Source: Candidatus Korobacter versatilis
GTDB taxonomy: Bacteria; Acidobacteriota; Terriglobia; Terriglobales; Acidobacteriaceae
Length of the DNA: 64,000 nucleotides
Assembly (NCBI GenBank): GCA_016185395.1
Contig: JACPNR010000004.1
Span: 62,001-126,000 of the forward strand
Reading direction: 5' to 3'
In this document: piece by piece, positions 24,362 to 32,040 of the stretch
How positions within the stretch are numbered: position 1 is the stretch's first letter
Layout: each line of letters begins with the position of its first letter
The notes under the pieces: model-generated
What the model saw: the letters and a program-made list of their open reading frames with translations, nothing else
What the model was told of the DNA's origin: nothing
Database searches by the model: none
Translations under genes and position numbers: made by a program

Positions 24362-25177
24362 ATGCGCGCTTCGTACAGCATCGGATTCCGGTGCATCGCA
24401 GTCCTGATGGCCTTGATCATGTCGCCCCTTCCGGGGATGGCGCAAGGCGCGAGCAGTTCCCAGCCAGCGGGCCAGATCACGGCGCTGATCCCGCAAGCGA
24501 CACGCAATGGTTCGGTCGCCAAAAACAAAGATGACGTGATGTGGAACGACGTGCTCCGCACCGAAGGTGGCGGGCGCGCGCGCGTGCAGTTGCGCGATGG
24601 TTCCATCCTTAGTCTCGGCTCGAACAGCGAACTCAAGATCGTGCAGCACGACCCGGCGACGCAGCAGACCGAGTTGGAACTGAATTACGGGCGCGTGCGC
24701 AGCCGCGTGGTCCAGATCACGAAGGCCGGCGGCAAGTTCCAGGTGAAGACCCCGACGGCGGTTGCCGGCGTGGTCGGCACGGACTACGTCGTCATCTTCG
24801 TGAACGGCCACATGCAGGTCATCGTGTTCAGCGGCCAGGTCGTGATCCTGGGACCGAACGGCGCGATTCTCGCGACGGTCGGTCCGGGACAGATGGTCGA
24901 CATCGGGCCGGATGGCACCGTGACCGGTCCGTCGCAGACGCCTCCGGGAGTGCAGCAGGACGCCATCGACCAGACCAACCCGGGTAACGGCGACAGTGGT
25001 GGTGGCGGCGGTGGCGACGATCACCACCTGCTGCGGAACATCCTGATCATTCTCGGTGTGGCGGCGGTAGGCGCGATCATCTACTCGACGACCGGTTCGC
25101 CGGGGCCTGGCCAGACACAGACTCCGAGCCCGACGTTCTGCACCAGCTGCGATAGCGTGGGACGTATCCGGCGGTAG
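24362..25177 (+). CDS. Secreted FecR-domain protein with C-terminal membrane helix
   Basis: 271 residues from ATG 24362, chosen because it starts a clean signal peptide (about 1-32, ending PGMAQG). An upstream ATG at 24317 would add 15 hydrophilic residues. Residues about 50-190 match a FecR-type beta domain: RTEGGGRARVQLRDGSILSL, RSRVVQITKAGGKFQVKTP and GVVGTDYVV. A Gly/Asp/His-rich linker and a hydrophobic helix (about 226-245) precede a short tail with a CTSC pair. FecR domains usually belong to anti-sigma systems, but no sigma factor lies nearby and the domain would be periplasmic. Function unknown. Confidence 0.75.
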   Translation: MRASYSIGFRCIAVLMALIMSPLPGMAQGASSSQPAGQITALIPQATRNGSVAKNKDDVMWNDVLRTEGGGRARVQLRDGSILSLGSNSELKIVQHDPATQQTELELNYGRVRSRVVQITKAGGKFQVKTPTAVAGVVGTDYVVIFVNGHMQVIVFSGQVVILGPNGAILATVGPGQMVDIGPDGTVTGPSQTPPGVQQDAIDQTNPGNGDSGGGGGGDDHHLLRNILIILGVAAVGAIIYSTTGSPGPGQTQTPSPTFCTSCDSVGRIRR

Positions 25178-25196
25178 AAGTTTCTTGCGACATCAG

Positions 25197-25223
25197 GCAC
25201 CGGCTAGCGCCGGTGCTTTTTTT
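25197..25223 (+). terminator. Rho-independent terminator after the FecR-domain gene
   Basis: GCACCGGC-TAGC-GCCGGTGC stem-loop with an 8-bp perfect stem, followed by seven Ts (25217-25223). Confidence 0.9.
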
Positions 25224-25227
25224 GGCC

Positions 25228-26550
25228 TTAGCGCGGGGAGAAATCCGCCGGCAGCGGCAGGCCGACCAGCACAGGATAGAAGACCACGAAGACGCCGGCG
25301 GCCGCCGCGAGGAACGCCCAACGTCCCCACGGCCGCTTGAAGATCGCGGGGCCACCGTAATGGCGGAAGACGTAGGCCAGCGGCAATCCCAGCGCGCAGG
25401 CTGCCGGCAGGTAGTAGTGGAAGAAGCTGATCTTCCTCGGGATGACCGTGAAGCACAGCAGCAGCAGCCAGTACCAGACAGCGCACAGGAAGGTTTCGCG
25501 CGTCCGGCGCTGCCACCATGATCCGGCGCAGAAAATCGCAGCAGCAAAGCCCGGGTAGAACACCACCGGGTTTCCCATGAGGAGGACCGCGCGCGTGGAG
25601 CCCGCAATGTTCTTGAAGTAGAACCACATGTGGCGGGAGTCGAAGGGCCATTGGTACCAGTCACTGGAGTAGTAATGCGAGCCCTCGATGTGCGCCTGCG
25701 CGAATGCCATGTCGTGCTGCAAGCGAACGATGTCGTGCACGGTGCCGTCCAAGCCCGGGAGCCAGAGGAAGGGAAGGAAGGTAGCGGCGTAGAAAACGAT
25801 GGGGAGAAACAGCATGTACACAACTGCGTCCGACCAGCTCACGCCGTTCCAGAATGTGGGCGAGTACCACGGCTGATCGTTTGGCGCCGCCCCCGCTTCC
25901 GGGGCGCGGAAGAGTGTTGCGCCGGAGCGTTGCAGGATCCGCAGCGTGGCCCAGAGCAGGACCAGGAATATCACCAAGACCCAGCCCACCCACTTGCAGG
26001 CGGCGGCGAGTCCGAACATCACGCCGGCGAAGGCAAGCAGTTGGCGGACCTCGCGCGCGGAACGGCGGTGGTCCCATGCGAACGACACGGCTGCCATGCC
26101 CCATATCAGGAAGGCGAGCAGAAAGATATCGAGCATGGCGGTGCGCGCCAGCACGAAGACCATCATGTTGACGAGCGTGACGAGGGCGACCCAGCGGGCG
26201 AGCCCGCGCTCATGGAATACGGCGAGGGCCCAGACGTACATCCCCGCGATCGAAATCGCGCCAAAGACGATGCCGGCGAAGCGCCAGCCCAGTGGGCGGT
26301 CGCCGGCGAGAGCGATGCCTAGTCCGATAAGGTACTTGGCGAGCGGCGGATGCTCCCAGTTGAAGTTCGCGGTGGGCGGCACCAGCAGCTTGGCCGCGGT
26401 GACGTAGTGCATCTCGTCAAAGTTGTATTCGATGGGAAAACCGGCGAACGGAAGAAAGACGAGAAAAGCGGCTGCGAATAATAGCAGGCAGGTGATGCGG
26501 TCGCGGCGCGTGAGCAGCGCCGGGCTTTGTGCTGCGGCAACGTCCGACAT
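25228..26550 (-). CDS. PMT/ArnT-family membrane glycosyltransferase (GT39-like)
   Basis: 440 residues, about ten membrane helices. Family marks are the catalytic acidic motif NFDEMHY near residue 45, EHPPLAKYLIG near 65-75, and ARTAMLDIF in a later loop. These match dolichyl-phosphate-mannose protein mannosyltransferases and related GT-C enzymes, which move sugars from a lipid carrier to a periplasmic acceptor. Donor and acceptor cannot be read from the sequence. The next gene upstream on the same strand encodes a GH99-like lipoprotein, separated by 96 bp, so the pair may share a glycan-related role. Confidence 0.82.
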   Translation of the reverse strand: MSDVAAAQSPALLTRRDRITCLLLFAAAFLVFLPFAGFPIEYNFDEMHYVTAAKLLVPPTANFNWEHPPLAKYLIGLGIALAGDRPLGWRFAGIVFGAISIAGMYVWALAVFHERGLARWVALVTLVNMMVFVLARTAMLDIFLLAFLIWGMAAVSFAWDHRRSAREVRQLLAFAGVMFGLAAACKWVGWVLVIFLVLLWATLRILQRSGATLFRAPEAGAAPNDQPWYSPTFWNGVSWSDAVVYMLFLPIVFYAATFLPFLWLPGLDGTVHDIVRLQHDMAFAQAHIEGSHYYSSDWYQWPFDSRHMWFYFKNIAGSTRAVLLMGNPVVFYPGFAAAIFCAGSWWQRRTRETFLCAVWYWLLLLCFTVIPRKISFFHYYLPAACALGLPLAYVFRHYGGPAIFKRPWGRWAFLAAAAGVFVVFYPVLVGLPLPADFSPR

Positions 26551-26646
26551 GGCGGGCGCGCTCAGCGCGCGGTCCCGTGCGGGGGAATCATGCGGACATC
26601 ATATCGCGGACGTTGGCCGGCGCGAACAAGATGCGCGTTACCACTG

Positions 26647-27621
26647 TCAGCCGCTGCAGCTGGCGAGGCCCTTCTCAATGGCGGTGCCCTCTTCGTAATC
26701 GTTCCAGGTGACGATCATGAGGAAGGGCAGCCGCTCGCGGTCGTTGTAGTAGCGGCGAAAGAGGTGCAGCGAGTCCTGGAAGGTCTTGCCGCAGCGCGCG
26801 TCCATGCGGCGGTTCTTGCTCCACGAGGCGCGCGAGTCGTCGAAGCCGGGCCAGGCGGCGCCGACGGCGAGCTTGTCGGGATACTTCGACTTCATCTTGG
26901 AATAAAACGACTCGAGATAATCGCGGCCCCAGTCGCTGCCGTCCGCGGACCACGATCCGCTGGGTTTCACCCAGGCGTAGAAGCCGTCGAAGGCGGCAGC
27001 GTATCTCTGGTTGATGTCGCGATAGAGCAGCAGCGGCTGCTCCGGCCAGGAGGCCATCGCCTCGCGCACGCGCTTCCAATCGGTGTTGCCGGATTTCGGG
27101 AAGATGAAGATGACCGGATGCCCGTTGTAGCGCAGATAGGCGGCCGATGGGACGCTCGCGTTCTGCGCGATGTAATGCTCGTAGCCGAATTGCAGGTCGC
27201 GGATGGTGTCATCGGTAACGTCGCCGGGACGGTCGTCGGGTTCGTCGTACATGAGCGCGACCTTGAAGTCGTTCTCGGCGGCGAGTTGCTGCAGCAGGGA
27301 GTAGGAGCGGTCCTCGAAGTCCTTGCGCGGGCCATACCAGTTGACGACGAAGCCGCCGATGCCGAGGGCCTTTGCCTTGGTGATCTGGTTGGCGAGGACG
27401 ACGCGGTCCTGCGAGGAATAGCCCACGTTGATGTGTCCGGGGCGGCCGAACCACGGCTGGTAGGCGGCGAGCAGCATGGGCGAGCCTTCGGGCGCCTGGA
27501 AGTTGGAGCGCAGCGTCTGGTGGATGTCGCGGTGCGCCGAACACCCTGCCACTGCCAGAGAGAGCAATGAAAACAGGAGGACGCGGAGGCCGGGAGGAAG
27601 AACGGAGTAAGACGTTTTCAT
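26647..27621 (-). CDS. GH99/GH71-like glycosidase lipoprotein
   Basis: 324 residues from ATG 27619-27621. This start gives a lipoprotein signal peptide with lipobox LAVAGC (Cys about residue 26); further upstream sequence in frame is not homologous and overlaps ssb. The mature part has phrases of the GH99-like/GH71 barrel group: AAYQPWFGRPGHINVGY, GIGGFVVNWYGPR, ALMYDEPDD and the C-terminal TWNDYEEGTAIE. GH99 enzymes are endo-alpha-mannosidases or mannanases. It is probably anchored in the outer membrane. The ribosome binding site is weak. Confidence 0.75.
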   Translation of the reverse strand: MKTSYSVLPPGLRVLLFSLLSLAVAGCSAHRDIHQTLRSNFQAPEGSPMLLAAYQPWFGRPGHINVGYSSQDRVVLANQITKAKALGIGGFVVNWYGPRKDFEDRSYSLLQQLAAENDFKVALMYDEPDDRPGDVTDDTIRDLQFGYEHYIAQNASVPSAAYLRYNGHPVIFIFPKSGNTDWKRVREAMASWPEQPLLLYRDINQRYAAAFDGFYAWVKPSGSWSADGSDWGRDYLESFYSKMKSKYPDKLAVGAAWPGFDDSRASWSKNRRMDARCGKTFQDSLHLFRRYYNDRERLPFLMIVTWNDYEEGTAIEKGLASCSG

Positions 27622-27715
27622 ATTAGGAATGTGCAGTAGCTCACATTCTTGGATGGCGAAAGCAGGGAAGCTGTTGGATGAGCGGCTACTCCGGCGGGAG
27701 GAACCGCTCATCCGG

Positions 27716-28210
27716 TCAGAACGGGATGTCTTCGTCGGTGATCTCGGCGGCGGATTCGTGCGGGCGCTGGTCCATGCTGCCGCCGGCGGAGGCGCCTTTG
27801 GAGCGTCCGCCGCCCGTGGCGGACTCGTGGTCACTGCCGCCGCCGGTGCCGGCGTTGGCATTATCGCCGCGCTGTCCGCCGCCGAGCAGCACCAGCTCGT
27901 TGACGATGATCTCGGTCTTGTACTTCTTCGCGCCGGTCTCCTTGTCGTCCCACGACGAGGTCTGGAGCTTGCCCTCGATGTAGACGGTGCGGCCCTTCTT
28001 GAGGTACTCGCCGACGATCTCGGCGGTGCGCTGGAAGGCGACGAGGTTGTGCCACTCGGTGCGGTCCTGCCAGTTGCCTTCCTTGTCTTTGAAGCGGTCG
28101 TTGGTGGCGAGGGAGAACTTGGCGACGGCCATGCCGCTGGGCGTGTACTTCACTTCCGGGTCCTTGCCCAGGTTGCCGATCAGGATGACTTTGTTGACGC
28201 TCTTCGACAT
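27716..28210 (-). CDS. ssb: Single-stranded DNA-binding protein
   Basis: 164 residues. An OB-fold (about 1-110) with [25 protein letters not shown] and [12 protein letters not shown] is followed by a Gly/Ser-rich linker. The acidic tip DEDIPF recruits replication and repair partners. A GGAGT site lies upstream of ATG 28208-28210, and a TATAGT -10-like box lies near 28238-28243 on the minus strand. It stands alone, without rpsF or rpsR next to it, so it may be the recombination-type or the only SSB. Confidence 0.95.
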   Translation of the reverse strand: MSKSVNKVILIGNLGKDPEVKYTPSGMAVAKFSLATNDRFKDKEGNWQDRTEWHNLVAFQRTAEIVGEYLKKGRTVYIEGKLQTSSWDDKETGAKKYKTEIIVNELVLLGGGQRGDNANAGTGGGSDHESATGGGRSKGASAGGSMDQRPHESAAEITDEDIPF

Positions 28211-28702
28211 GGTTTTTACTCCAAGTGATTTTGCCCAGACTATAGCAGCAGCGGCCGGATGCGGGAGCGGGGGCCTGTGGAAATTCCGGAAATCAGAACA
28301 GGGCCGTGCCGCCCCTAAAGGGGCTCTAATTTTATTGCGCCTTCACCCAGCGCTTCCGCGCTGGGCTATTGGCGACCGGGCCTTTGGCCCTGGTGCATGT
28401 CGCGCAACGTTCATGCCACGCTTCAACAGTCTCGCTGCCACATACCCCACAGACCTCAAAACAACTCGTTGGATATGTCGGTCTAAAGGACTTAGGGCCA
28501 AAAGTCTGTCGAGATCTGACGGGGGTCTGTGCCGGGTCTGTGCGGATATCCGTCGGAGCCGCGAAAGAGACCTCGCACCACGCAACCCGTCCCGCGACAA
28601 ACGCCAACTGAAACAGACCTACCATAGCAAAGAAAAGGCGAATATGTCAAGCGGGAAGTTTCGCGCTTGACGGGGGGCGGGGTAAAGCGCCATTATCTGA
28701 AC
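28211..28702. other. 492-bp gap between ssb and the TetR gene
   Basis: Holds the ssb promoter region and, at 28302-28372, an interspersed repeat. From about 28390 to 28640 the sequence is less GC-rich than its surroundings and no gene could be supported. One minus-strand frame (28332-28625) shows a CGVCG ... CATC pattern like a zinc ribbon, but it lacks a ribosome binding site and runs into the repeat. It could be a gene remnant. Confidence 0.4.
28302..28372. repeat. GTGCCGCCCC...CTGGGCTATT composite repeat, ssb-TetR copy
   Basis: CCGTGCCGCCCCTAAAGGGG, a spacer with TTTTATT, then ACCCAGCGCTTCCGCGCTGG and GCTATT. Both palindromes and the spacer match 10985-11057, with compensating changes in the second stem (CAGCGC/GCGCTG versus CAGGGC/GCCCTG). 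This supports selection on, or spread of, a folded element. Confidence 0.65.
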
Positions 28703-29449
28703 ATGTTCAAGGACATGAGGAGACCGGAAGTGCTGAAGAACGAGAAGCGCATCACCAAGGGCGACCTCACCCGCGACCGCATCTTTACCGTGGCGCTGAA
28801 CCTGTTCCGCGAAAAGGGATTTGAAGGGACGACGATGCGGGAGGTGGCGGCGGCCGCCAATATGTCGCTGGGCGCGGCGTATTACTACTTCGCGTCGAAG
28901 GAAGCGATCGTGCTGGGGTACTACGAGAAGGTTCAAGAAGAGCATGAACTTCGGCTGGCCAAGGGCCTGGAGACAAGCAAGGACTTCCGCGAGCGTTTGG
29001 GTGTGGTGATGCATTCGAAGCTGGACATCCTGAAGGACGATCGCGGGCTGATGTCCGCGCTGTTCCGCTTCTTCGGGAACCCCAAGCATCCGCTCTCCAT
29101 CTTCGCGCCGGAGACGCGGATCTTCCGCTCGAGCGCGATCGCGGTGATGGAGCAGGCCATCGGGGACGAGAAGATGCCGCCCGACCTGCGCGAGATCGCG
29201 CCGCAGCTGCTCTGGGTGATGCACCTCGGGTTCCTGTTCTACTTCATCTACGACGAGTCGCCGGGGCAGGAGAAGTCGCACCGGCTGGTGGACGGCGCGC
29301 TCGACGTCGTCATGAACCTCTTGACGGTCGCGCGGCTGGCGGTGATGAAGCCGTTCCGCGGGAAGCTGATCAAGCTGATGAAGGACGCCGGGCTGCTGAT
29401 CCCGCGGGAAGAGGCGAGGCCGATGTTAGCCGAGGCGGTCGAGGTGTGA
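28703..29449 (+). CDS. TetR-family transcriptional regulator
   Basis: 248 residues from ATG 28703; a second ATG at 28715 has the better ribosome binding site (AAGGAC) and would give 244 residues. The N-terminal helix-turn-helix region reads RDRIFTVALNLFREKGFEGT, then TMREVAAAANMSLGAAYYYF, a textbook TetR DNA-binding domain (about 20-66). The C-terminal ligand domain is helical and specific to this subgroup. Its stop overlaps the GTG start of the next gene, so it probably controls that small membrane protein or a divergent target. The effector is unknown. Confidence 0.88.
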   Translation: MFKDMRRPEVLKNEKRITKGDLTRDRIFTVALNLFREKGFEGTTMREVAAAANMSLGAAYYYFASKEAIVLGYYEKVQEEHELRLAKGLETSKDFRERLGVVMHSKLDILKDDRGLMSALFRFFGNPKHPLSIFAPETRIFRSSAIAVMEQAIGDEKMPPDLREIAPQLLWVMHLGFLFYFIYDESPGQEKSHRLVDGALDVVMNLLTVARLAVMKPFRGKLIKLMKDAGLLIPREEARPMLAEAVEV

Positions 29450-29880
29450 CGATCCTGAAGCGCTATGCGACCGGAGTCGCTCTCGCAATCGTTGCGGTGT
29501 GGGCGCCGGATGGGATGGTACATTACTGGCTCAGGTGCGGCGAGGGAGGGCAGATATGGATCCTCATGCTTCTTTTGCCTGCGAGTGCTACGGCTGGATT
29601 CATGGTAGCGCGTGGGTTGCATGTTCCAAATCTCAGCTCATTCTGGGTCCTTGCAGGCATGTGGACGACCGGCGTCGTAGCGATGCCCCTATGGGAGGAG
29701 CTTTGCCTAGGCGGCTTGAGAATCTCGTCGCCGTTGGCGTTTCTCATTGCCCCCTGGTCGACCTACATCCTGGCGGCCTACGAGGGTTCGCTGTTTGGGC
29801 TGATCGGGGTGTCAATCATTCTGCCCTTCCTGCGGGTCACCCCAACAGAGCGGCCAGTCGCGCAGACCGGCGAGGTATAA
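29446..29880 (+). CDS. Small integral membrane protein, unknown
   Basis: 144 residues. It starts at GTG 29446, overlapping the TetR stop (GTGA), so translation is coupled. Four hydrophobic helices are visible (about 8-24, 36-55, 62-82 and 104-130). No known domain is recognised. The position right after a TetR regulator suggests regulated expression. The gene end overlaps the -10 element of the ferredoxin gene. Confidence 0.6.
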   Translation: MTILKRYATGVALAIVAVWAPDGMVHYWLRCGEGGQIWILMLLLPASATAGFMVARGLHVPNLSSFWVLAGMWTTGVVAMPLWEELCLGGLRISSPLAFLIAPWSTYILAAYEGSLFGLIGVSIILPFLRVTPTERPVAQTGEV

Positions 29881-29881
29881 T
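29876..29881 (+). promoter_or_regulatory. -10 element directly upstream of the ferredoxin gene
   Basis: A perfect TATAAT ends 8 nt before the ferredoxin ATG, and no Shine-Dalgarno sequence lies between. If used, the mRNA would begin 1-2 nt before the start codon or at it. Confidence 0.45.
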
Positions 29882-29889
29882 CAGCCGCG

Positions 29890-30273
29890 ATGGCTACTGA
29901 CTCGGTCGTCCCCGGTGGGAATCCTGGCCTCGTCCCCGACGAACTCAAGCACGAGCCCCGTTCGAAGGGGCTCACCACGCCGCGCAAGAAAAAGCCGAAA
30001 GAGCTGGCGGTGATTACCGAGTGCTGCACCGGCTGCGCCGGGTCGCCGGCGTGCGTGGAGTATTGCCCCATCGAAGATTGCATGTTCTGGGTGCCGGACG
30101 AGGACCATCCGCCGTTCGGCCGCATCCAGGTGGACCCCATCCTGTGCATCGGCTGCAAGAAGTGCACCAGCAAGGGGCCGGACGGAAGCTTCCTCGACGG
30201 CTGTCCGTGGGACGCCATCGCGATGGTGGACACGGTGGAGGTGGAGAAGGAAGTGGGAGTGATGCCGCTCTGA
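29890..30273 (+). CDS. 2[4Fe-4S] ferredoxin-like protein with altered cysteine spacing
   Basis: 127 residues. Two cysteine motifs are present. The first is CCTGCAGSPACVEYCP (about residues 42-57), spacing C-x2-C-x5-C-x3-CP. The second is CIGCKKC, then 12 residues to CP (about 88-107). Normal 8-Fe ferredoxins use C-x2-C-x2-C-x3-CP twice. Both sites therefore carry loops, the second an unusually long one. An N-terminal basic extension of about 35 residues precedes the fold. It is likely a cytoplasmic electron carrier; the partner is unknown and no oxidoreductase is adjacent. Confidence 0.82.
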   Translation: MATDSVVPGGNPGLVPDELKHEPRSKGLTTPRKKKPKELAVITECCTGCAGSPACVEYCPIEDCMFWVPDEDHPPFGRIQVDPILCIGCKKCTSKGPDGSFLDGCPWDAIAMVDTVEVEKEVGVMPL

Positions 30274-30303
30274 GTTGCGAGTTGTGAGGTTTGAGCTGCG
30301 AGT

Positions 30304-30326
30304 AGCCGCGCCGAGGCGCGGCTTTT
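30304..30326 (+). terminator. Rho-independent terminator after the ferredoxin gene
   Basis: AGCCGCGC-CGAG-GCGCGGCT (8-bp perfect stem) followed by TTTTGCTTT. Confidence 0.8.
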
Positions 30327-30450
30327 GCTTTGGCGCCCAGGCCGCCTTTCGTCACGCCCCTTGGTGACTTGCGTCACCGGCGGCTGGCGGCTGGGCGGTC
30401 ATGATGTTCCCAGGTGCTGGGTAGAGACATCGCGATGAAGGAGTGTAGAT

Positions 30451-30807
30451 ATGCGCAAGATCGCAATCGTCATATTAGGAATCTTGGTAGTGGGTTTGCT
30501 TGCGAGCGCCGACGAGCCGATGGTGACGTGGAAGGCGAAGGACCTGGAGCTCACGCAAACCGCACGCGTGGGGACGACGGTGCTGCCCGCGGGCAAGTAT
30601 CGGGTGACGCACGAGATGGAAGGCAGCACGCACATCATGGTGTTCAAGCTCGAGAGCAAAGCGAAGACGAGCTTCCGCGTGCCGTGCACGCTGCAGCCGC
30701 TGGCCGCGAAGGCGCGCGGCGATGAGCAGCATTTCCGCACGGAAGGCAAAGAGCACGTGCTCATCGCGCTGGTGTTTGCCGGCGACCGCGTGAAGCATTC
30801 GTTCTAA
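30451..30807 (+). CDS. Small secreted protein, unknown function
   Basis: 118 residues. A GAAGGAG ribosome binding site precedes ATG 30451. The first 20 residues form a signal peptide (RKIAIVILGILVVGLLASAD). The mature part is beta-rich (VTWKAKDLELTQTARVGTT, LPAGKYRVTHEMEGSTHIMV), like a small immunoglobulin-like or lipocalin-type sandwich. No named domain is certain. It sits between two terminators, so it is transcribed alone. Proteins of this size and pattern (PAGKYRV) are frequent in acidobacterial secretomes. Confidence 0.7.
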   Translation: MRKIAIVILGILVVGLLASADEPMVTWKAKDLELTQTARVGTTVLPAGKYRVTHEMEGSTHIMVFKLESKAKTSFRVPCTLQPLAAKARGDEQHFRTEGKEHVLIALVFAGDRVKHSF

Positions 30808-30824
30808 CCGGACCGGGAGAGAGT

Positions 30825-30853
30825 AAGGCCGCGCTTTCCGCGCGGCCTTTTTT
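30825..30853 (+). terminator. Rho-independent terminator after the small secreted protein
   Basis: AAGGCCGCGC-TTTCC-GCGCGGCCTT (10-bp perfect stem) followed by further Ts to 30853. Confidence 0.9.
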
Positions 30854-30873
30854 GCTTTGCGAGCGCACGCGGT

Positions 30874-31752
30874 TCACTTCTTGGCGCGGTCCATGATGGC
30901 TTGTTCGGCGAGCTCGGCCTGCTGGCGTACGCGGTCGGGATAATCCGGCGACTGCTTCTTGTATTGCCGCACCAGGTCGAGGTCTTCCGCTGTCCCCACG
31001 AGATAGAGCGCGCGCAGGGCTTCCCACGCTTGTTCCACACCGGGCTCGAGCACGGCGATGTTGTCGCCGGACCTGACCTCCTGACCGCCGGCGACCAGAA
31101 TGGCGCGGACGCGTCCGACGATGGGCGAGCGAACGTCGGTCGTTTCCTGCGCGGCTTCTATGCGCATGAGCACGGTGGAGTGATTGATGGCGTCGCCGGG
31201 CTTGGCGCGGGCGACGACGCGTCCGGCGAGCGGCGCGGTCATTTCCAGCGGACGCAGCATGGCCGCGATCTGGGGGCGTCCGCTGGCGTCGCCAAAACTG
31301 ACGAGCGAGAGCGCGGCGTTGTAGCGGACGAGCACGGCGCGGTCGTTCAGCATGCCGAGCAAGGCCTGGTGGAACTCGGGCTGGGATGGGTCCTGCCCCA
31401 TGACCCAGGCGTCGGTGGTGCGGATCTCTTCGACGGGATGGGTGGCAAGGCGCAGGAGGTCGGGGTACCACTGCCGGGGGTTCGCGTCCTTGGCGTCGTT
31501 CTTGCGAACCATGCGGTTGCCGACCTGGACGAGGGCGTGCTGGATGTGTCGCGGCTTGGCGTCGTCGTGCAGGTACTCGGTCATCTGCTGGCCGGTGAGC
31601 TCGCGTCCGAACCAGGTCGCGCGCCAGAAGTAGAAGGGCATGAGGACGATGGCCCAGGCGACGAGGAAGAAGATGAGGCGCGTGCGCAAGGGCATGCGCG
31701 GCTTGGCGGCGGCGGTTTCGGTGGTGGTGACGTTCGAGAGGTCTTCAGTCAT
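30874..31752 (-). CDS. Membrane-anchored HEAT-like protein with a biotinyl/lipoyl-like insertion
   Basis: 292 residues. One membrane helix (about 26-44, LIFFLVAWAIVLMPFYFW) follows a short Thr/Ala-rich cytoplasmic N-terminus. Residues about 55-165 look like HEAT/PBS-lyase helical repeats (MLNDRAVLVRYNAALSLVSFG). Residues about 168-240 look like a lipoyl/biotinyl barrel-sandwich: MTAPLAGRVVARAKPGDAIN, then SPIVGRVRAILVAGGQEVRSGDNI. No MKM-type Lys modification site is present, so it resembles the unmodified lipoyl-like domains of membrane-fusion proteins. It closes the ctaA/ctaB group on the minus strand, hinting at a role in oxidase or metal assembly, but this is inference. Confidence 0.7.
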   Translation of the reverse strand: MTEDLSNVTTTETAAAKPRMPLRTRLIFFLVAWAIVLMPFYFWRATWFGRELTGQQMTEYLHDDAKPRHIQHALVQVGNRMVRKNDAKDANPRQWYPDLLRLATHPVEEIRTTDAWVMGQDPSQPEFHQALLGMLNDRAVLVRYNAALSLVSFGDASGRPQIAAMLRPLEMTAPLAGRVVARAKPGDAINHSTVLMRIEAAQETTDVRSPIVGRVRAILVAGGQEVRSGDNIAVLEPGVEQAWEALRALYLVGTAEDLDLVRQYKKQSPDYPDRVRQQAELAEQAIMDRAKK

Positions 31753-31764
31753 TTCGTCAGTGAT

Positions 31765-32040
31765 TCATTCCACGTCCGCGTCCAAGACGCGCGGCTGTTC
31801 CAGGTAGTGCGACATCGCGTACTGCGCGAGCAAGGGCGTTTCCAGCGTGATGAGCGCGCCGCACCATTCGCCCTTGGGGTGCGGCTCGGCGGCGGTGTGG
31901 CGGCACTCGCCTCCCATCCCGAACTGCGGACCGAACGCGGCGGACTTTAGCGGCTCGAAGTGCGTGAGGGCGCGCCAGGCTTCGTCGCCGCGCGTGCCGC
32001 CGAGGTCGAGTTTGAGGCGGAGGCGTGCCATGGGGTTCAT
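31765..32040 (-). CDS. 91-residue protein of unknown function in the haem A cluster
   Basis: Starts at ATG 32038-32040, overlapping the DUF420 stop by 4 bp, which argues for a real, co-translated gene. The sequence is soluble, with an N-terminal beta-like stretch (ARLRLKLDLGG). A Cys/His cluster, GECRHTAAEPHPKGEWC, could bind metal. It ends 12 bp before the HEAT/lipoyl-like gene. I do not recognise the family. A longer frame upstream in the same register is an Arg-rich shadow of the DUF420 and permease genes. Confidence 0.65.
   Translation of the reverse strand: MNPMARLRLKLDLGGTRGDEAWRALTHFEPLKSAAFGPQFGMGGECRHTAAEPHPKGEWCGALITLETPLLAQYAMSHYLEQPRVLDADVE

Noticed and set aside
28332..28625. 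97-codon minus-strand frame with zinc-ribbon-like Cys pairs
   Set aside because: No ribosome binding site, runs into an interspersed repeat, and two other frames are open over the same stretch; at best a remnant.
30340..30410. Possible riboswitch upstream of the small secreted protein
   Set aside because: Some short complementary segments (GTCAC/GTGAC) exist, but no known riboswitch consensus could be matched.
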